Source: Bradyrhizobium sp. 1 (GTDB lineage Bacteria > Pseudomonadota > Alphaproteobacteria > Rhizobiales > Xanthobacteraceae). Taken from it: a DNA stretch of 64,000 bases. The notes under the pieces were generated by a model. That model was given only the letters and a program-made list of their open reading frames with translations, had not been told where the DNA came from and ran no database searches. Of the stretch, positions 42,913 through 51,333 are shown in pieces; within the stretch, counting starts at the first letter, position 1, and every line of letters starts with the position of its first letter. The stretch covers positions 362,837 through 426,836 of the forward strand of contig NZ_JADPJH010000011.1 in the NCBI RefSeq assembly GCF_023073315.1. The letters are read 5' to 3'. The position numbers and the translations under genes were made by a program.

Positions 42913-45758
42913 AGGAATTGCCGACGCGGCCAAGTCCTGCCGGACGTAGCAAGCTCAATCGCCGTCAGGCCCTCAGCTTGCTGGCAACCGGCATGGCGGG
43001 TGGACTCGCGGCCTGCAGCAAGCCGGACGAGCAGATTCTGCCCTATGCCAGGATGCCCGAGCGGATCGTTCCCGGCGAACCGCTGAAATTTGCGACGACG
43101 CTCGCATTGGCGGGGATCGGTCGCGGCGTGATCGTGACTTCGATCGACGGCAGGCCGATCAAGGTGGAAGGCAACCCACGTCATCCGGGCAGCCTTGGAG
43201 CCACTGACGTTTTCGCTGAAGCAGCGGTACTTTCGCTTTACGATCCCGATCGCTCGCGCACGATCCTGCACGATGGCGCGATTGCGCCGCGCGGAGGGTT
43301 GTACCGAGCGCTGGTGACCGAACTTTCCGAGGCCCGCAGCAGCCAGGGTAAAGGCCTGCGCTTGTTGACCGGGCGCAGCACCTCCCCGACTCTACTGCGC
43401 CAGATTGACGAATTGCTTGAGGCGTTCCCGACCGCATCGTGGCACGCGTACGATCCAACGGACGACGAGAACGCGCGCCAAGGCGCGCAGCTTGCTTATG
43501 GCCAGCCTGTGCGCGGCATTGCCGACTTCGCAAAGGCCCGGGTGATCGTCGCGCTCGATGCCGATCCGCTCGGGCATGGCCCCGATCAGATGCGCATTGG
43601 CCGCGGTTACGCAACCGGCCGCGGCGACGCGAATGCTTTTTCGCGTCTCTATTGCCTTGAGAGCGCGCTCACGATCACCGGAGCAAAGGCGGACGAACGT
43701 CTGGCGCTTCGTCCCGAGGCAATCGAGCGGTTCGCGGCGATCCTCGCGCGGGAGTTCGGCGCGACGACCGGCGCAACCGATCTTCCAGAGCGCGAGCGCC
43801 TGCTGCTTCAGAAGATCACGGTCGACTTGAACTCGCACAAGGGTGAGGCGCTCGTCGTCGCGGGCCCGGCAATGTCCAGGGAAGTCCACGCATTGGTGCA
43901 TTGGATCAATGCCAAGCTCAATGCGCCCATTAGGCTCATCGATCCCGTTGATCGTACGCCTTCCGGCAAGCAGGCGGGATCGCTCGAACAGCTCGCAGGC
44001 GATCTGGACGCCGGTCGCGTGCGTCAGCTCGTCATGATCGGCGTCAATCCCGCCTATGACGCACCAGCCGATTTGCACTTCAAGGCCCGGGCGGAAAAGG
44101 CGCCATTCCGCCTGCATATGGGGGAGTATGCCGACGAGACGGCGGATATCGCCACCTGGCATGTTCCGCAAAGTCATCGGCTCGAAACGTGGTCGGATCT
44201 GCGGGCCAGCGACGGGACGGCAAGCATCGCCCAGCCTCTGATCAAGCCCCTCTACGAGAGCTTCAGCGAGCACGAGCTTCTCGCCTGGCTGACCGGCGCA
44301 GAGGACGCGCGCGCTTACGAATTGGTGCGGCAGACCTGGCGGAGCGCGGCCGCTGCGGATTTCGAGGCATGGTGGCAGCGCGTGCTGCACGAAGGGATCA
44401 TCGCAGCAAGCGGCTCCACTGCTGTTTCTCTCACTGCTCCGCTCCTGCCGCCACTCTCGGTCGCCGAACCCCACGACAAGCCCGATGACGAGATCAGCCT
44501 GGTGCTGCGCCCTGATCCTTGCCTGTGGGACGGCTCCTACGCCAACAACGCCTGGCTCCAGGAGTGTCCGAAGCCGCTCAGCAAGCAGGTCTGGGGCAAT
44601 GCGCTCGCGCTGCATCCGGATGAGGCAACGCGCCTCGGTCTCACATCCGGGGACGTCGCCACGGTCGGCGCGAACGGCCGATCGATCGAGGTGCCCGTGC
44701 TGACTGACCCCGGGACGGCCATGGGCGTCGGCGCGCTCACGCTCGGCGGGGGGCGGCAAAAGGCCGGCGCGATCGGCAACGGCGTCGGCGCCAGTGCCTA
44801 CACGATCCGGACCTCCGACAGCAGCTGGCGCCTTTCGCAAATTGCGATCAAGCAAACAGGACGCCGGGAGCCGATTCTCACGACGCAGAACGTCGTTCGC
44901 ACGCCAGAGGACGTCCGCGAGCTCTATCCACAATACCGGGTTGGGCAATCCCTGCCCCCGTCGGCGGCCATCACCGATCCTCCAAGCCTGATGCCCCCGG
45001 CCGTGAAGTCGGGCGACGGCCATGCCTGGGCGATGGTGATCGACACATCGGTTTGTATCGGTTGCAACGCCTGCGTGCTCTCTTGCCAGGCCGAGAACAA
45101 CATTCCGGTAGTGGGGCCCGAGCAGGTGGCCATGGGACGCGACATGCACTGGATGCGTATCGACGCCTATGATCATGGCGCGCCGGACAGCCCGCAACTC
45201 GGCTTTCAGCCCGTGCCGTGCATGCATTGCGAGCACGCCCCTTGCGAGCCTGTTTGCCCTGTCGCCGCATCCGTCCACGACAGCGAAGGCCTGAACGCGC
45301 AGGTCTACAATCGCTGCATCGGGACCCGCTTCTGCGAAGCGAACTGCCCGTACAAGGTGCGGCGCTTCAACTTCTTCGGCTACGCGGACGGCGAGGAATA
45401 CGGCAATCTCGGCGCGGAATCCTATCGCGGGCAGAAGAACCCTGAGGTAACCGTTCGCGCCCGCGGCGTGATGGAGAAGTGCACCTACTGTGTGCAAAGG
45501 ATCAGCGGAGCCAGGCGTACCGCAGAACGTGAAAACCGTCCGCTCGGTCCCGACGAAGTCCGAACGGCTTGCCAGAATGCCTGTCCGACCCGCGCCATCA
45601 GCTTTGGAGATCTGAACCAGGCGGACGCTGAGATCAACCGCAGGAAGTCCGATGCGCGCCATTATGCCCTGCTTGGCCATCTCGGCACGCGTCCCCGCAC
45701 CACTTATCTATCCGACGTCCGCAACCCGGCCCGGTCAGATTCGGAGCGGCGGATATGA
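42900..45758 (+). CDS. actB: Alternative Complex III subunit B (molybdopterin-like and iron-sulfur domains fused)
   Basis: A 952-residue subunit. It starts with a twin-arginine signal (NRRQALSLLATGMAGG) ending in a lipobox-like LAAC. Residues about 60-690 resemble molybdopterin oxidoreductases; ActB proteins lack the cofactor. The C-terminal 250 residues carry four iron-sulfur clusters: CIGCNACVLSC, CMHCEHAPCEPVCP, CIGTRFCEANCP, then CTYC with CQNACPTRA. Both parts are in one chain, the usual fused ActB form. It sits on the periplasmic side of the complex and passes quinol electrons to ActA. Confidence 0.94.
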   Translation: MPPLKELPTRPSPAGRSKLNRRQALSLLATGMAGGLAACSKPDEQILPYARMPERIVPGEPLKFATTLALAGIGRGVIVTSIDGRPIKVEGNPRHPGSLGATDVFAEAAVLSLYDPDRSRTILHDGAIAPRGGLYRALVTELSEARSSQGKGLRLLTGRSTSPTLLRQIDELLEAFPTASWHAYDPTDDENARQGAQLAYGQPVRGIADFAKARVIVALDADPLGHGPDQMRIGRGYATGRGDANAFSRLYCLESALTITGAKADERLALRPEAIERFAAILAREFGATTGATDLPERERLLLQKITVDLNSHKGEALVVAGPAMSREVHALVHWINAKLNAPIRLIDPVDRTPSGKQAGSLEQLAGDLDAGRVRQLVMIGVNPAYDAPADLHFKARAEKAPFRLHMGEYADETADIATWHVPQSHRLETWSDLRASDGTASIAQPLIKPLYESFSEHELLAWLTGAEDARAYELVRQTWRSAAAADFEAWWQRVLHEGIIAASGSTAVSLTAPLLPPLSVAEPHDKPDDEISLVLRPDPCLWDGSYANNAWLQECPKPLSKQVWGNALALHPDEATRLGLTSGDVATVGANGRSIEVPVLTDPGTAMGVGALTLGGGRQKAGAIGNGVGASAYTIRTSDSSWRLSQIAIKQTGRREPILTTQNVVRTPEDVRELYPQYRVGQSLPPSAAITDPPSLMPPAVKSGDGHAWAMVIDTSVCIGCNACVLSCQAENNIPVVGPEQVAMGRDMHWMRIDAYDHGAPDSPQLGFQPVPCMHCEHAPCEPVCPVAASVHDSEGLNAQVYNRCIGTRFCEANCPYKVRRFNFFGYADGEEYGNLGAESYRGQKNPEVTVRARGVMEKCTYCVQRISGARRTAERENRPLGPDEVRTACQNACPTRAISFGDLNQADAEINRRKSDARHYALLGHLGTRPRTTYLSDVRNPARSDSERRI

Positions 45759-47122
45759 GCGAGGTCCTCGCTGCAGAGCACCCAGCGGCGCATCGTTGGA
45801 TTGCGTCCGAACGCGCCGATGACCTCGCGATGACGCAAGCCGTTGCGGATCCGCTCTTCACCGGATTCGGCCGACGATGGTGGGTTGCACTTTTGATAAC
45901 CCTGCCATTCGTGCTCTGGCTGTTCGGAGCAATCGGCTGGCTGTTCTATCGCGGCATCGGCATATGGGGCATCAACTCCACCATCGTCTGGGGTGTCGCG
46001 ATCGCCAACTACGTCTGGTGGATCGGCATCGGCAACGCCGGCACGCTGATTTCGGCGATGCTGCTGCTGACACGGCAGAAATGGCGGGCCTCGATCAACC
46101 GCTTCGCGGAGGCCATGACGCTGTTTGCGGTTGCGATTGCCGGACTGATGCCGATCATTCATCTGGGACGGCCAATATATGCCTATTGGCTGGCCCCATA
46201 TCCGAACACGATGGCACTCTGGCCGCAATGGCGCAGCGCGCTGGTTTGGGACTTCTGGGCCATCATCAGCTACCTGCTGTTCTCCCTGTTGTTCTGGTAC
46301 GTCAGCCTGATCCCTGACCTCGCCACCATGCGCGACCGCACGCCCCATCGGGCGGGCCAACTTCTCTATGGCGCCTTCGCACTGGGATGGCGCGGCTCGG
46401 CGCGAGAATGGTCTCGCCTGCAGACACTGCATACGACGATGGCTGCCTTGGGCGTCCCGCTGGTCTGCTCCGTGCACTCGATCGTCGGCCTGGATTTCGC
46501 AGCCAGCCTGATGCCGGGATGGCAGGAGAGTATCTTCCCGCCGTATTTCGTCGTCGGCGCGATGTATTCTGGATTTGCCATGGTCGTGGTGCTCGCGGCC
46601 GCAATCCGCTGGGGTCTCAGCCTTCAGGCTATCATCACTCACCGCCATTTCGACGTAATGGCCCGCATCCTGCTGATGGCCTCCATCGTCATGTTCTATT
46701 CCTATGCGACGGAGTGGTTCATGGGCTGGTACGGCGGTGAACATGCCGAGCGGGAGGCGGTGCGCTTCGAATTCACCGGCACCTACGCGCCGCTGTACTG
46801 GGCCTTGCTGGCCTGCAACTGCCTCATCCCGCAGCTGCTGTGGTGGCCCTTCGCGCGAAGGTCGCTGTTCATTCTGCTTCCTGTAGCCATCGCGATCAAC
46901 ATAGGCATGTGGCTCGAGCGCATTCTCATCGTCTGGAACACGCTTTCACACGGCTATATGCCCTCGCTCTGGCGCAATTTCCACTTCACTTTCTGGGATT
47001 GGACCTTCCTGATCGCGCCGCTCGGGCTTTTCGCCTTCCTGTTCCTGATCTTCATGAGGCTGATACCGAGCGTATCGATGTTCGACATGCGCGAACTCGC
47101 TCATGAGGAGGCCGCCGCATGA
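45755..47122 (+). CDS. actC: Alternative Complex III subunit C, NrfD-like quinol-binding membrane protein
   Basis: A 455-residue NrfD/PsrC-family membrane protein with about ten helices. It contains the conserved stretches VWGVAIANYVWWIGIGNAGTL, LGRPIYAYWLAPYPN and HSIVGLDFAASLMPGW. It anchors ActA/ActB and binds quinol. ATG 45755 overlaps actB's stop by 4 bp, and the stop overlaps actD by 4 bp. Confidence 0.94.
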   Translation: MSEVLAAEHPAAHRWIASERADDLAMTQAVADPLFTGFGRRWWVALLITLPFVLWLFGAIGWLFYRGIGIWGINSTIVWGVAIANYVWWIGIGNAGTLISAMLLLTRQKWRASINRFAEAMTLFAVAIAGLMPIIHLGRPIYAYWLAPYPNTMALWPQWRSALVWDFWAIISYLLFSLLFWYVSLIPDLATMRDRTPHRAGQLLYGAFALGWRGSAREWSRLQTLHTTMAALGVPLVCSVHSIVGLDFAASLMPGWQESIFPPYFVVGAMYSGFAMVVVLAAAIRWGLSLQAIITHRHFDVMARILLMASIVMFYSYATEWFMGWYGGEHAEREAVRFEFTGTYAPLYWALLACNCLIPQLLWWPFARRSLFILLPVAIAINIGMWLERILIVWNTLSHGYMPSLWRNFHFTFWDWTFLIAPLGLFAFLFLIFMRLIPSVSMFDMRELAHEEAAA

Positions 47123-47637
47123 CAGCGAAGCTTCTGGCAGAGTTCCTCGACAGCGAAGCGCTGCGAGCGGCCTTGGAGCCCATAAGAAGCACCGGACACA
47201 CCGCGCTCGAGGCGTTCACGCCCTATCCCGTCGAGGGGTTGGCCGACCAACTCCGGCAGGAGCGCTCGCGACTCCGGGTGGTCATGCTGGCCGGTGGGCT
47301 CGCAACGGCCGCATTCGCGTTTGGTCTGCAATGGTACAGTGCGGTGATCGACTATCCCATCAACAGCGGCGGCCGACCGCTGAACTCCTGGCAGGTGTTC
47401 CTGCTGGTCCCCTTCGAGGTGGGCATCTTCGCTGCCGCATTGGCGGGAGTGATCGGCTTCCTTCGATCGTGCCGTCTGCCTCGACTGCATGATGCATTGT
47501 TCGAGATCCCGGGTTTCGAACGCGCAACGCAGGATCGCTATTTTCTGTTGGCCGCTTCCGAGACGGACACTGCGGGTCTGCGGAAGATCCTCGCCCGAGC
47601 CGGCGCAGTGACGGTGACGGAGTTGCACGCGCCATGA
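47119..47637 (+). CDS. actD: Alternative Complex III subunit D (DUF3341)
   Basis: A 172-residue protein with two hydrophobic helices in the middle (about 52-72 and 92-116) and soluble ends, as in DUF3341/ActD. The segment GHTALEAFTPYPVEGL near the start and INSGGRPLNSWQVF between the helices are typical. It is a structural membrane subunit. Overlaps actC and actE by 4 bp each. Confidence 0.92.
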   Translation: MTAKLLAEFLDSEALRAALEPIRSTGHTALEAFTPYPVEGLADQLRQERSRLRVVMLAGGLATAAFAFGLQWYSAVIDYPINSGGRPLNSWQVFLLVPFEVGIFAAALAGVIGFLRSCRLPRLHDALFEIPGFERATQDRYFLLAASETDTAGLRKILARAGAVTVTELHAP

Positions 47638-48164
47638 CGCTGCGCTCGCTGTCATCTCTGCTGCTCCTGTCGCTCGCGCTCGCCGGCTGCGGCGATCATT
47701 CCATGTCCCAGCAGAACCGTTACAGTACGTTCTCCAAGGCCGGACTGTTCAGGGACGGCACGGAAGCACAGCCGCTGCCGCAAGGAACGGTCGCGCAGGG
47801 TGATCCTGAGCGTTCACGGCAGATCACCACGCCGCCTGCGGTTGACATGGCCCTGCTGTCCCGAGGCCGGGAGCGTTACGACATCTACTGTTCACCGTGT
47901 CACGGGTTCTCCGGCCACGGCGATGGCATGATCGTGCAGCGTGGCTTTCCTGCTCCGCCCTCCTACCATTCCGCCCGCCTCCGCTCGGCCGATGCTCAGC
48001 ACTTCTTCGACGTGATCACCCATGGCTACGGCGCGATGTATTCCTACGCCGCACGCGTCGAGCCGCGCGACCGCTGGGCCATCATCGCCTATATCCGCGC
48101 GCTGCAGCAGTCGCAACATGCCGACGTCGCCGACGTCCCGGAGCTGAGGAGCAAGCTGCCGTGA
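47634..48164 (+). CDS. actE: Alternative Complex III subunit E, monoheme cytochrome c lipoprotein
   Basis: A 176-residue lipoprotein: the signal ends in LALAGC (lipobox). One heme motif, CSPCHG, lies near residue 84. The part before it (QNRYSTFSKAGLFRDG) is typical for ActE. It would pass electrons from ActA to the oxidase. Translation is coupled on both sides (ATGA with actD, GTGA with actF). Confidence 0.92.
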   Translation: MTLRSLSSLLLLSLALAGCGDHSMSQQNRYSTFSKAGLFRDGTEAQPLPQGTVAQGDPERSRQITTPPAVDMALLSRGRERYDIYCSPCHGFSGHGDGMIVQRGFPAPPSYHSARLRSADAQHFFDVITHGYGAMYSYAARVEPRDRWAIIAYIRALQQSQHADVADVPELRSKLP

Positions 48165-49231
48165 CCGCCGTGCTCCGCCGCCCTGCCCTGAGAGCAATTG
48201 GGACGCCGCGAATTACAGCGGGCCTCGTGTTGATCTTGCTCGCATCTGGCCTCGTGCTCGCGGCCGGGAAACTCCGCCCTTATCCGAGCCTGCTCCAGGG
48301 CTGGCTCTTGGGATTTGCGATCTGGAGCTGCGCCCCCATCGGCAGCATGACGCTCCTGCTGATTCATCGTTTGACCGGCGGCCGCTGGGGCTTTGCGGCC
48401 GGACCGGTGCTGCGACCCCTCGCGGTCATGATGCCCCTCGTCGCCATCGCCTTCGTCCCCGTTCTCGCCGGACTGACTTACATCTATCCCTGGGCCGCGG
48501 ATGCCAGCCAGATCAAGCCCGACATTGCGCGCTGGTACCTCGGCCAACCAGGGTTTGTCCTGCGTGCCGTGATCGCACTGATCGGATGGTCCGTGCTCGG
48601 AGTGACTTTCGGTCTCGGACGGGGTGGGCGGCTATTGGCCGCGCTCGGGCTTGCGTTCTTCGGCTTCACCATCAGCATGGTTGCTGTCGATTGGTTCCTG
48701 TCGCTCGAACCGCATTACGTCTCCACCGCCTTCGCCTCCATGATCGCGATACAGCAGCTGCTGGCCGCGCTTGCAGTTGTCGCTGTGCTTGCAACGACCA
48801 ATTTCGAAGGTAGAGCGCTGAGCGATATCGGAAACCTTTTGATCGCGACAGTGCTGGGCGTCGTCTACCTCGAATACATGACATATGTGGTGGCCTGGTA
48901 CGGCGATCTGCCTCACAAGGCCGAGTGGTTCCTGAGGCACAGCACGGACGCATGGATGGGCATTCTGCTCGTGACATTCGTCACCGGAGCCGTTCTTCCA
49001 TTCGCGATGTTGCTGTTCGAGGGCGTGCGCGGCAGCCCTGCAGGCTTGCGCATCGTCGGCCTTTTGCTGCTCTTCGGGACCGTCATGCATTTCGCTTGGC
49101 TGCTAGTGCCTGCATTTTCCGCGCAAGCTCCTGTTGCACTCACGGCTCTGGGCGCTCTCCTCACCTTGACGATTGCTTCTGTCCTCTCTGGGCAGGGCAT
49201 CGCATCCCCGGAGGTGCGCCATGCCGCATGA
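48161..49231 (+). CDS. actF: Alternative Complex III subunit F, membrane protein
   Basis: A 356-residue membrane protein with about ten helices, related to ActC but without the quinol-site set. Conserved parts are LLQGWLLGFAIWSCAPIGSM, LAGLTYIYPWA and MVAVDWFLSLEPHYVST. GTG 48161 is the start because it overlaps the actE stop (GTGA); a longer frame would run through actE. It completes the actABCDEF set. Confidence 0.92.
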   Translation: MTAVLRRPALRAIGTPRITAGLVLILLASGLVLAAGKLRPYPSLLQGWLLGFAIWSCAPIGSMTLLLIHRLTGGRWGFAAGPVLRPLAVMMPLVAIAFVPVLAGLTYIYPWAADASQIKPDIARWYLGQPGFVLRAVIALIGWSVLGVTFGLGRGGRLLAALGLAFFGFTISMVAVDWFLSLEPHYVSTAFASMIAIQQLLAALAVVAVLATTNFEGRALSDIGNLLIATVLGVVYLEYMTYVVAWYGDLPHKAEWFLRHSTDAWMGILLVTFVTGAVLPFAMLLFEGVRGSPAGLRIVGLLLLFGTVMHFAWLLVPAFSAQAPVALTALGALLTLTIASVLSGQGIASPEVRHAA

Positions 49232-49625
49232 GGAGATGGGCAGCCGCGCGCTTCCGCAGCCGGCCGGCGTCCACAACCGTGCCGTTCTCGTCGTCGTGGG
49301 TAGCTTCCTGCTCTTCGTGGGTGCCGCGATTGCGGGAATGCTACTATTCCTGAATACGCAAGCGCCGGGCGCATTCACCCCGCGCGCAGAGCGCCGGTTT
49401 CCCTCACCCGAACTCCAGACCTCTCCGGAGGCCGACCTGACCCGGTTCGAGGCCGCGCAGCGTGCCAGGCTCACCGCTTATGCCTGGGTCGATCGCGACC
49501 ACAACATCGCCAGCATCCCGATCGACGAGGCGATGCAGCTCGTCTCTGGACGCGGCCAGCACGCCTACGATGCCCTCGAGGCCGCGCCCGCCTCGACGCC
49601 CGGTGCAAGTGGAGGCAATCCATGA
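49221..49625 (+). CDS. Small single-pass membrane protein between actF and SCO gene
   Basis: A 134-residue protein with a helix at about 22-44 (LVVVGSFLLFVGAAIAGMLLFL) and a soluble extracytoplasmic part. The segment LTAYAWVDRDHNIASIPIDEAMQLV near the middle is common to proteins encoded beside ACIII-linked oxidases. GGAGG lies six bases before the ATG. It overlaps actF by 11 bp and the SCO gene by 4 bp. I know no function; an assembly factor or extra subunit of the ACIII-oxidase unit is likely from position alone. Confidence 0.75.
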   Translation: MPHEEMGSRALPQPAGVHNRAVLVVVGSFLLFVGAAIAGMLLFLNTQAPGAFTPRAERRFPSPELQTSPEADLTRFEAAQRARLTAYAWVDRDHNIASIPIDEAMQLVSGRGQHAYDALEAAPASTPGASGGNP

Positions 49626-50395
49626 GGCTGGCCATCGTTGTCTTGGCGCTTGCGCTCTGGCCGGGCCTCGCGCATGCCGGTTTGACCGAGCAGCAGATCG
49701 GGCGCGTCGGCTTCGATCCTCCTCAAGGCGCCCGCGTTCCGCTATCCCTGCAGTTTAGGGCAGTCGGCGGTGACACCGTCCGCCTTCGCGATGCGATCGA
49801 CGGACGTCCGACCCTGCTTCTTCCGGCGGACTTCACCTGCAAGCAGATTTGCGGGCCTGCGCTGACGATCGCAAGCTCGGCGCTGCAGCAAACCGGGCTT
49901 GTCGCAGGACGCGACTACAGCCTCGTCGTTGTCGGCATCGATCCGCGCGACACCCTTGAAGATGCCCGCCGCTTTACCCAGGGGCAGATCGGGGGCGCGG
50001 GAACATCGGTCCTGACAGGAGCGCAGGAGACTGTTGCCGCGCTGCTCGGTGCAATCGGATACCATGCCGAAATCGACGACAACCATGACGCGATTGCGCA
50101 TCCGGCAGCCTTCGTCACGCTCGCGTCCGACGGACGGGTCGTCCGCGCGCTGTCCAGCCTGGCGCTGCAGCCCGGTGACCTTCGCCTCGCTCTGTTGGAA
50201 GCCGGTGACGGTCGGATCGGCGGACTTGCCGGCCGCGTCGCGCTGCTCTGCTATGGATATGACGCTGTGCACGGCATCTACACCCGCAGGATCACCGCCA
50301 TTCTGCAGATTGTCGGGGCCTCCACGGTTGCCATCATGGCCGCCTTCATCGGACTGATGCTGGTGCGCAGCAGAGGTCGCGGAGCGTCGGCATGA
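49622..50395 (+). CDS. SCO1/SenC-family copper chaperone
   Basis: A 257-residue periplasmic copper chaperone that delivers copper to the CuA site of the oxidase encoded next. The signal peptide ends at about residue 19 (AHAG). The copper ligands Cys73 and Cys77 form CKQIC, and the partner His lies in AHPAAFVTL. A C-terminal helix (about 228-250) anchors it, which differs from the usual N-terminal anchor of SCO. Overlaps both neighbours by 4 bp. Confidence 0.9.
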   Translation: MRLAIVVLALALWPGLAHAGLTEQQIGRVGFDPPQGARVPLSLQFRAVGGDTVRLRDAIDGRPTLLLPADFTCKQICGPALTIASSALQQTGLVAGRDYSLVVVGIDPRDTLEDARRFTQGQIGGAGTSVLTGAQETVAALLGAIGYHAEIDDNHDAIAHPAAFVTLASDGRVVRALSSLALQPGDLRLALLEAGDGRIGGLAGRVALLCYGYDAVHGIYTRRITAILQIVGASTVAIMAAFIGLMLVRSRGRGASA

Positions 50396-51333
50396 ACTCG
50401 CTGTTCAGGCTGCCGGAAGCGAGTACGCACGCCGCCACGGTGGACCACATCTTCTATCTTCTGCTCGTCCTGTCCGGCGCGACCGTGGTCCTCGTCTTCG
50501 GCCTCATCCTGCTGTTTGCCGTCCGGTACCGCCGCGGATCGGCTGCCAAGCGCGGCCCGATGCCTGAGATCCTCAGTCGCGAGTTCGAAATCGGCTGGAC
50601 GGTCGCGACGTTGCTGACGTTCGCCTTCCTATTCTGGTGGGCATCTTCTGCTGATCTCAGCAGCCTTGCCGCGCCCCCGGGCGCACTGGAAATTCACGTC
50701 GTCGCCAAGCAGTGGATGTGGAAGACGCAGCATTCAAACGGCGCGCGTGAGATCAATGCCCTGCACGTGCCGCTGGATAAACCAGTCCATCTCCTGATGA
50801 GCTCGCAGGACGTGATCCATTCCTTCTTCGTCCCCGCGTTCCGGGTCAAGAAGGACGTGCTGCCCGGACGGGACACCGATCTCTGGTTCCAGGCCAGCAA
50901 AACCGGCACCTTTCCACTGCTCTGCGCCGAGTATTGCGGCACCAACCATTCCATGATGCGCGGCAAGATCGTGGTCATGCGGCAGGATGACTATGCCAAA
51001 TGGCTGGTGCAGCAGCCGGAGGGCGACGACCTTGCTCATGAGGGCGCCAGGCTGTTCGTATCGCGGGGATGCTCGGGTTGCCACGCGGGCTCCTCGAACG
51101 TCCACGCGCCGCGTCTGGCGGGTCTCTACGGCCGCGCGGTGCAGCTGGCGGATGGACGCACCGTTTCCGCGGACGATGCCTACATCCGCGATTCGATCCT
51201 GCAGCCGAAGCGCGACGTCGTGGCCGGGTTCGAGCCGATCATGCCGAGCTTCAAAGGGCTGCTCGACGACGGAGAGATCCAGAGCCTGACCGCCTATATC
51301 CGCTCGCTCAGGGAGGAGCAGCAAAATGACTGA
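50392..51333 (+). CDS. coxB: Cytochrome c oxidase subunit II with fused cytochrome c (caa3 type)
   Basis: A 313-residue subunit with two N-terminal helices, a CuA cupredoxin domain (CAEYCGTNHSMM, the Cys/Cys/His/Met set) and a C-terminal cytochrome c domain with heme motif CSGCH and a methionine ligand in PIMPSFKG. The fused cytochrome marks a caa3 oxidase, able to take electrons directly from ActE/ActA. Its gene overlaps subunit I by 8 bp. Confidence 0.95.
   Translation: MNSLFRLPEASTHAATVDHIFYLLLVLSGATVVLVFGLILLFAVRYRRGSAAKRGPMPEILSREFEIGWTVATLLTFAFLFWWASSADLSSLAAPPGALEIHVVAKQWMWKTQHSNGAREINALHVPLDKPVHLLMSSQDVIHSFFVPAFRVKKDVLPGRDTDLWFQASKTGTFPLLCAEYCGTNHSMMRGKIVVMRQDDYAKWLVQQPEGDDLAHEGARLFVSRGCSGCHAGSSNVHAPRLAGLYGRAVQLADGRTVSADDAYIRDSILQPKRDVVAGFEPIMPSFKGLLDDGEIQSLTAYIRSLREEQQND

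Noticed and set aside
43392..45680. A 762-codon minus-strand frame opposite actB
   Set aside because: It is a reversed-codon shadow of a confident gene with the four iron-sulfur motifs.
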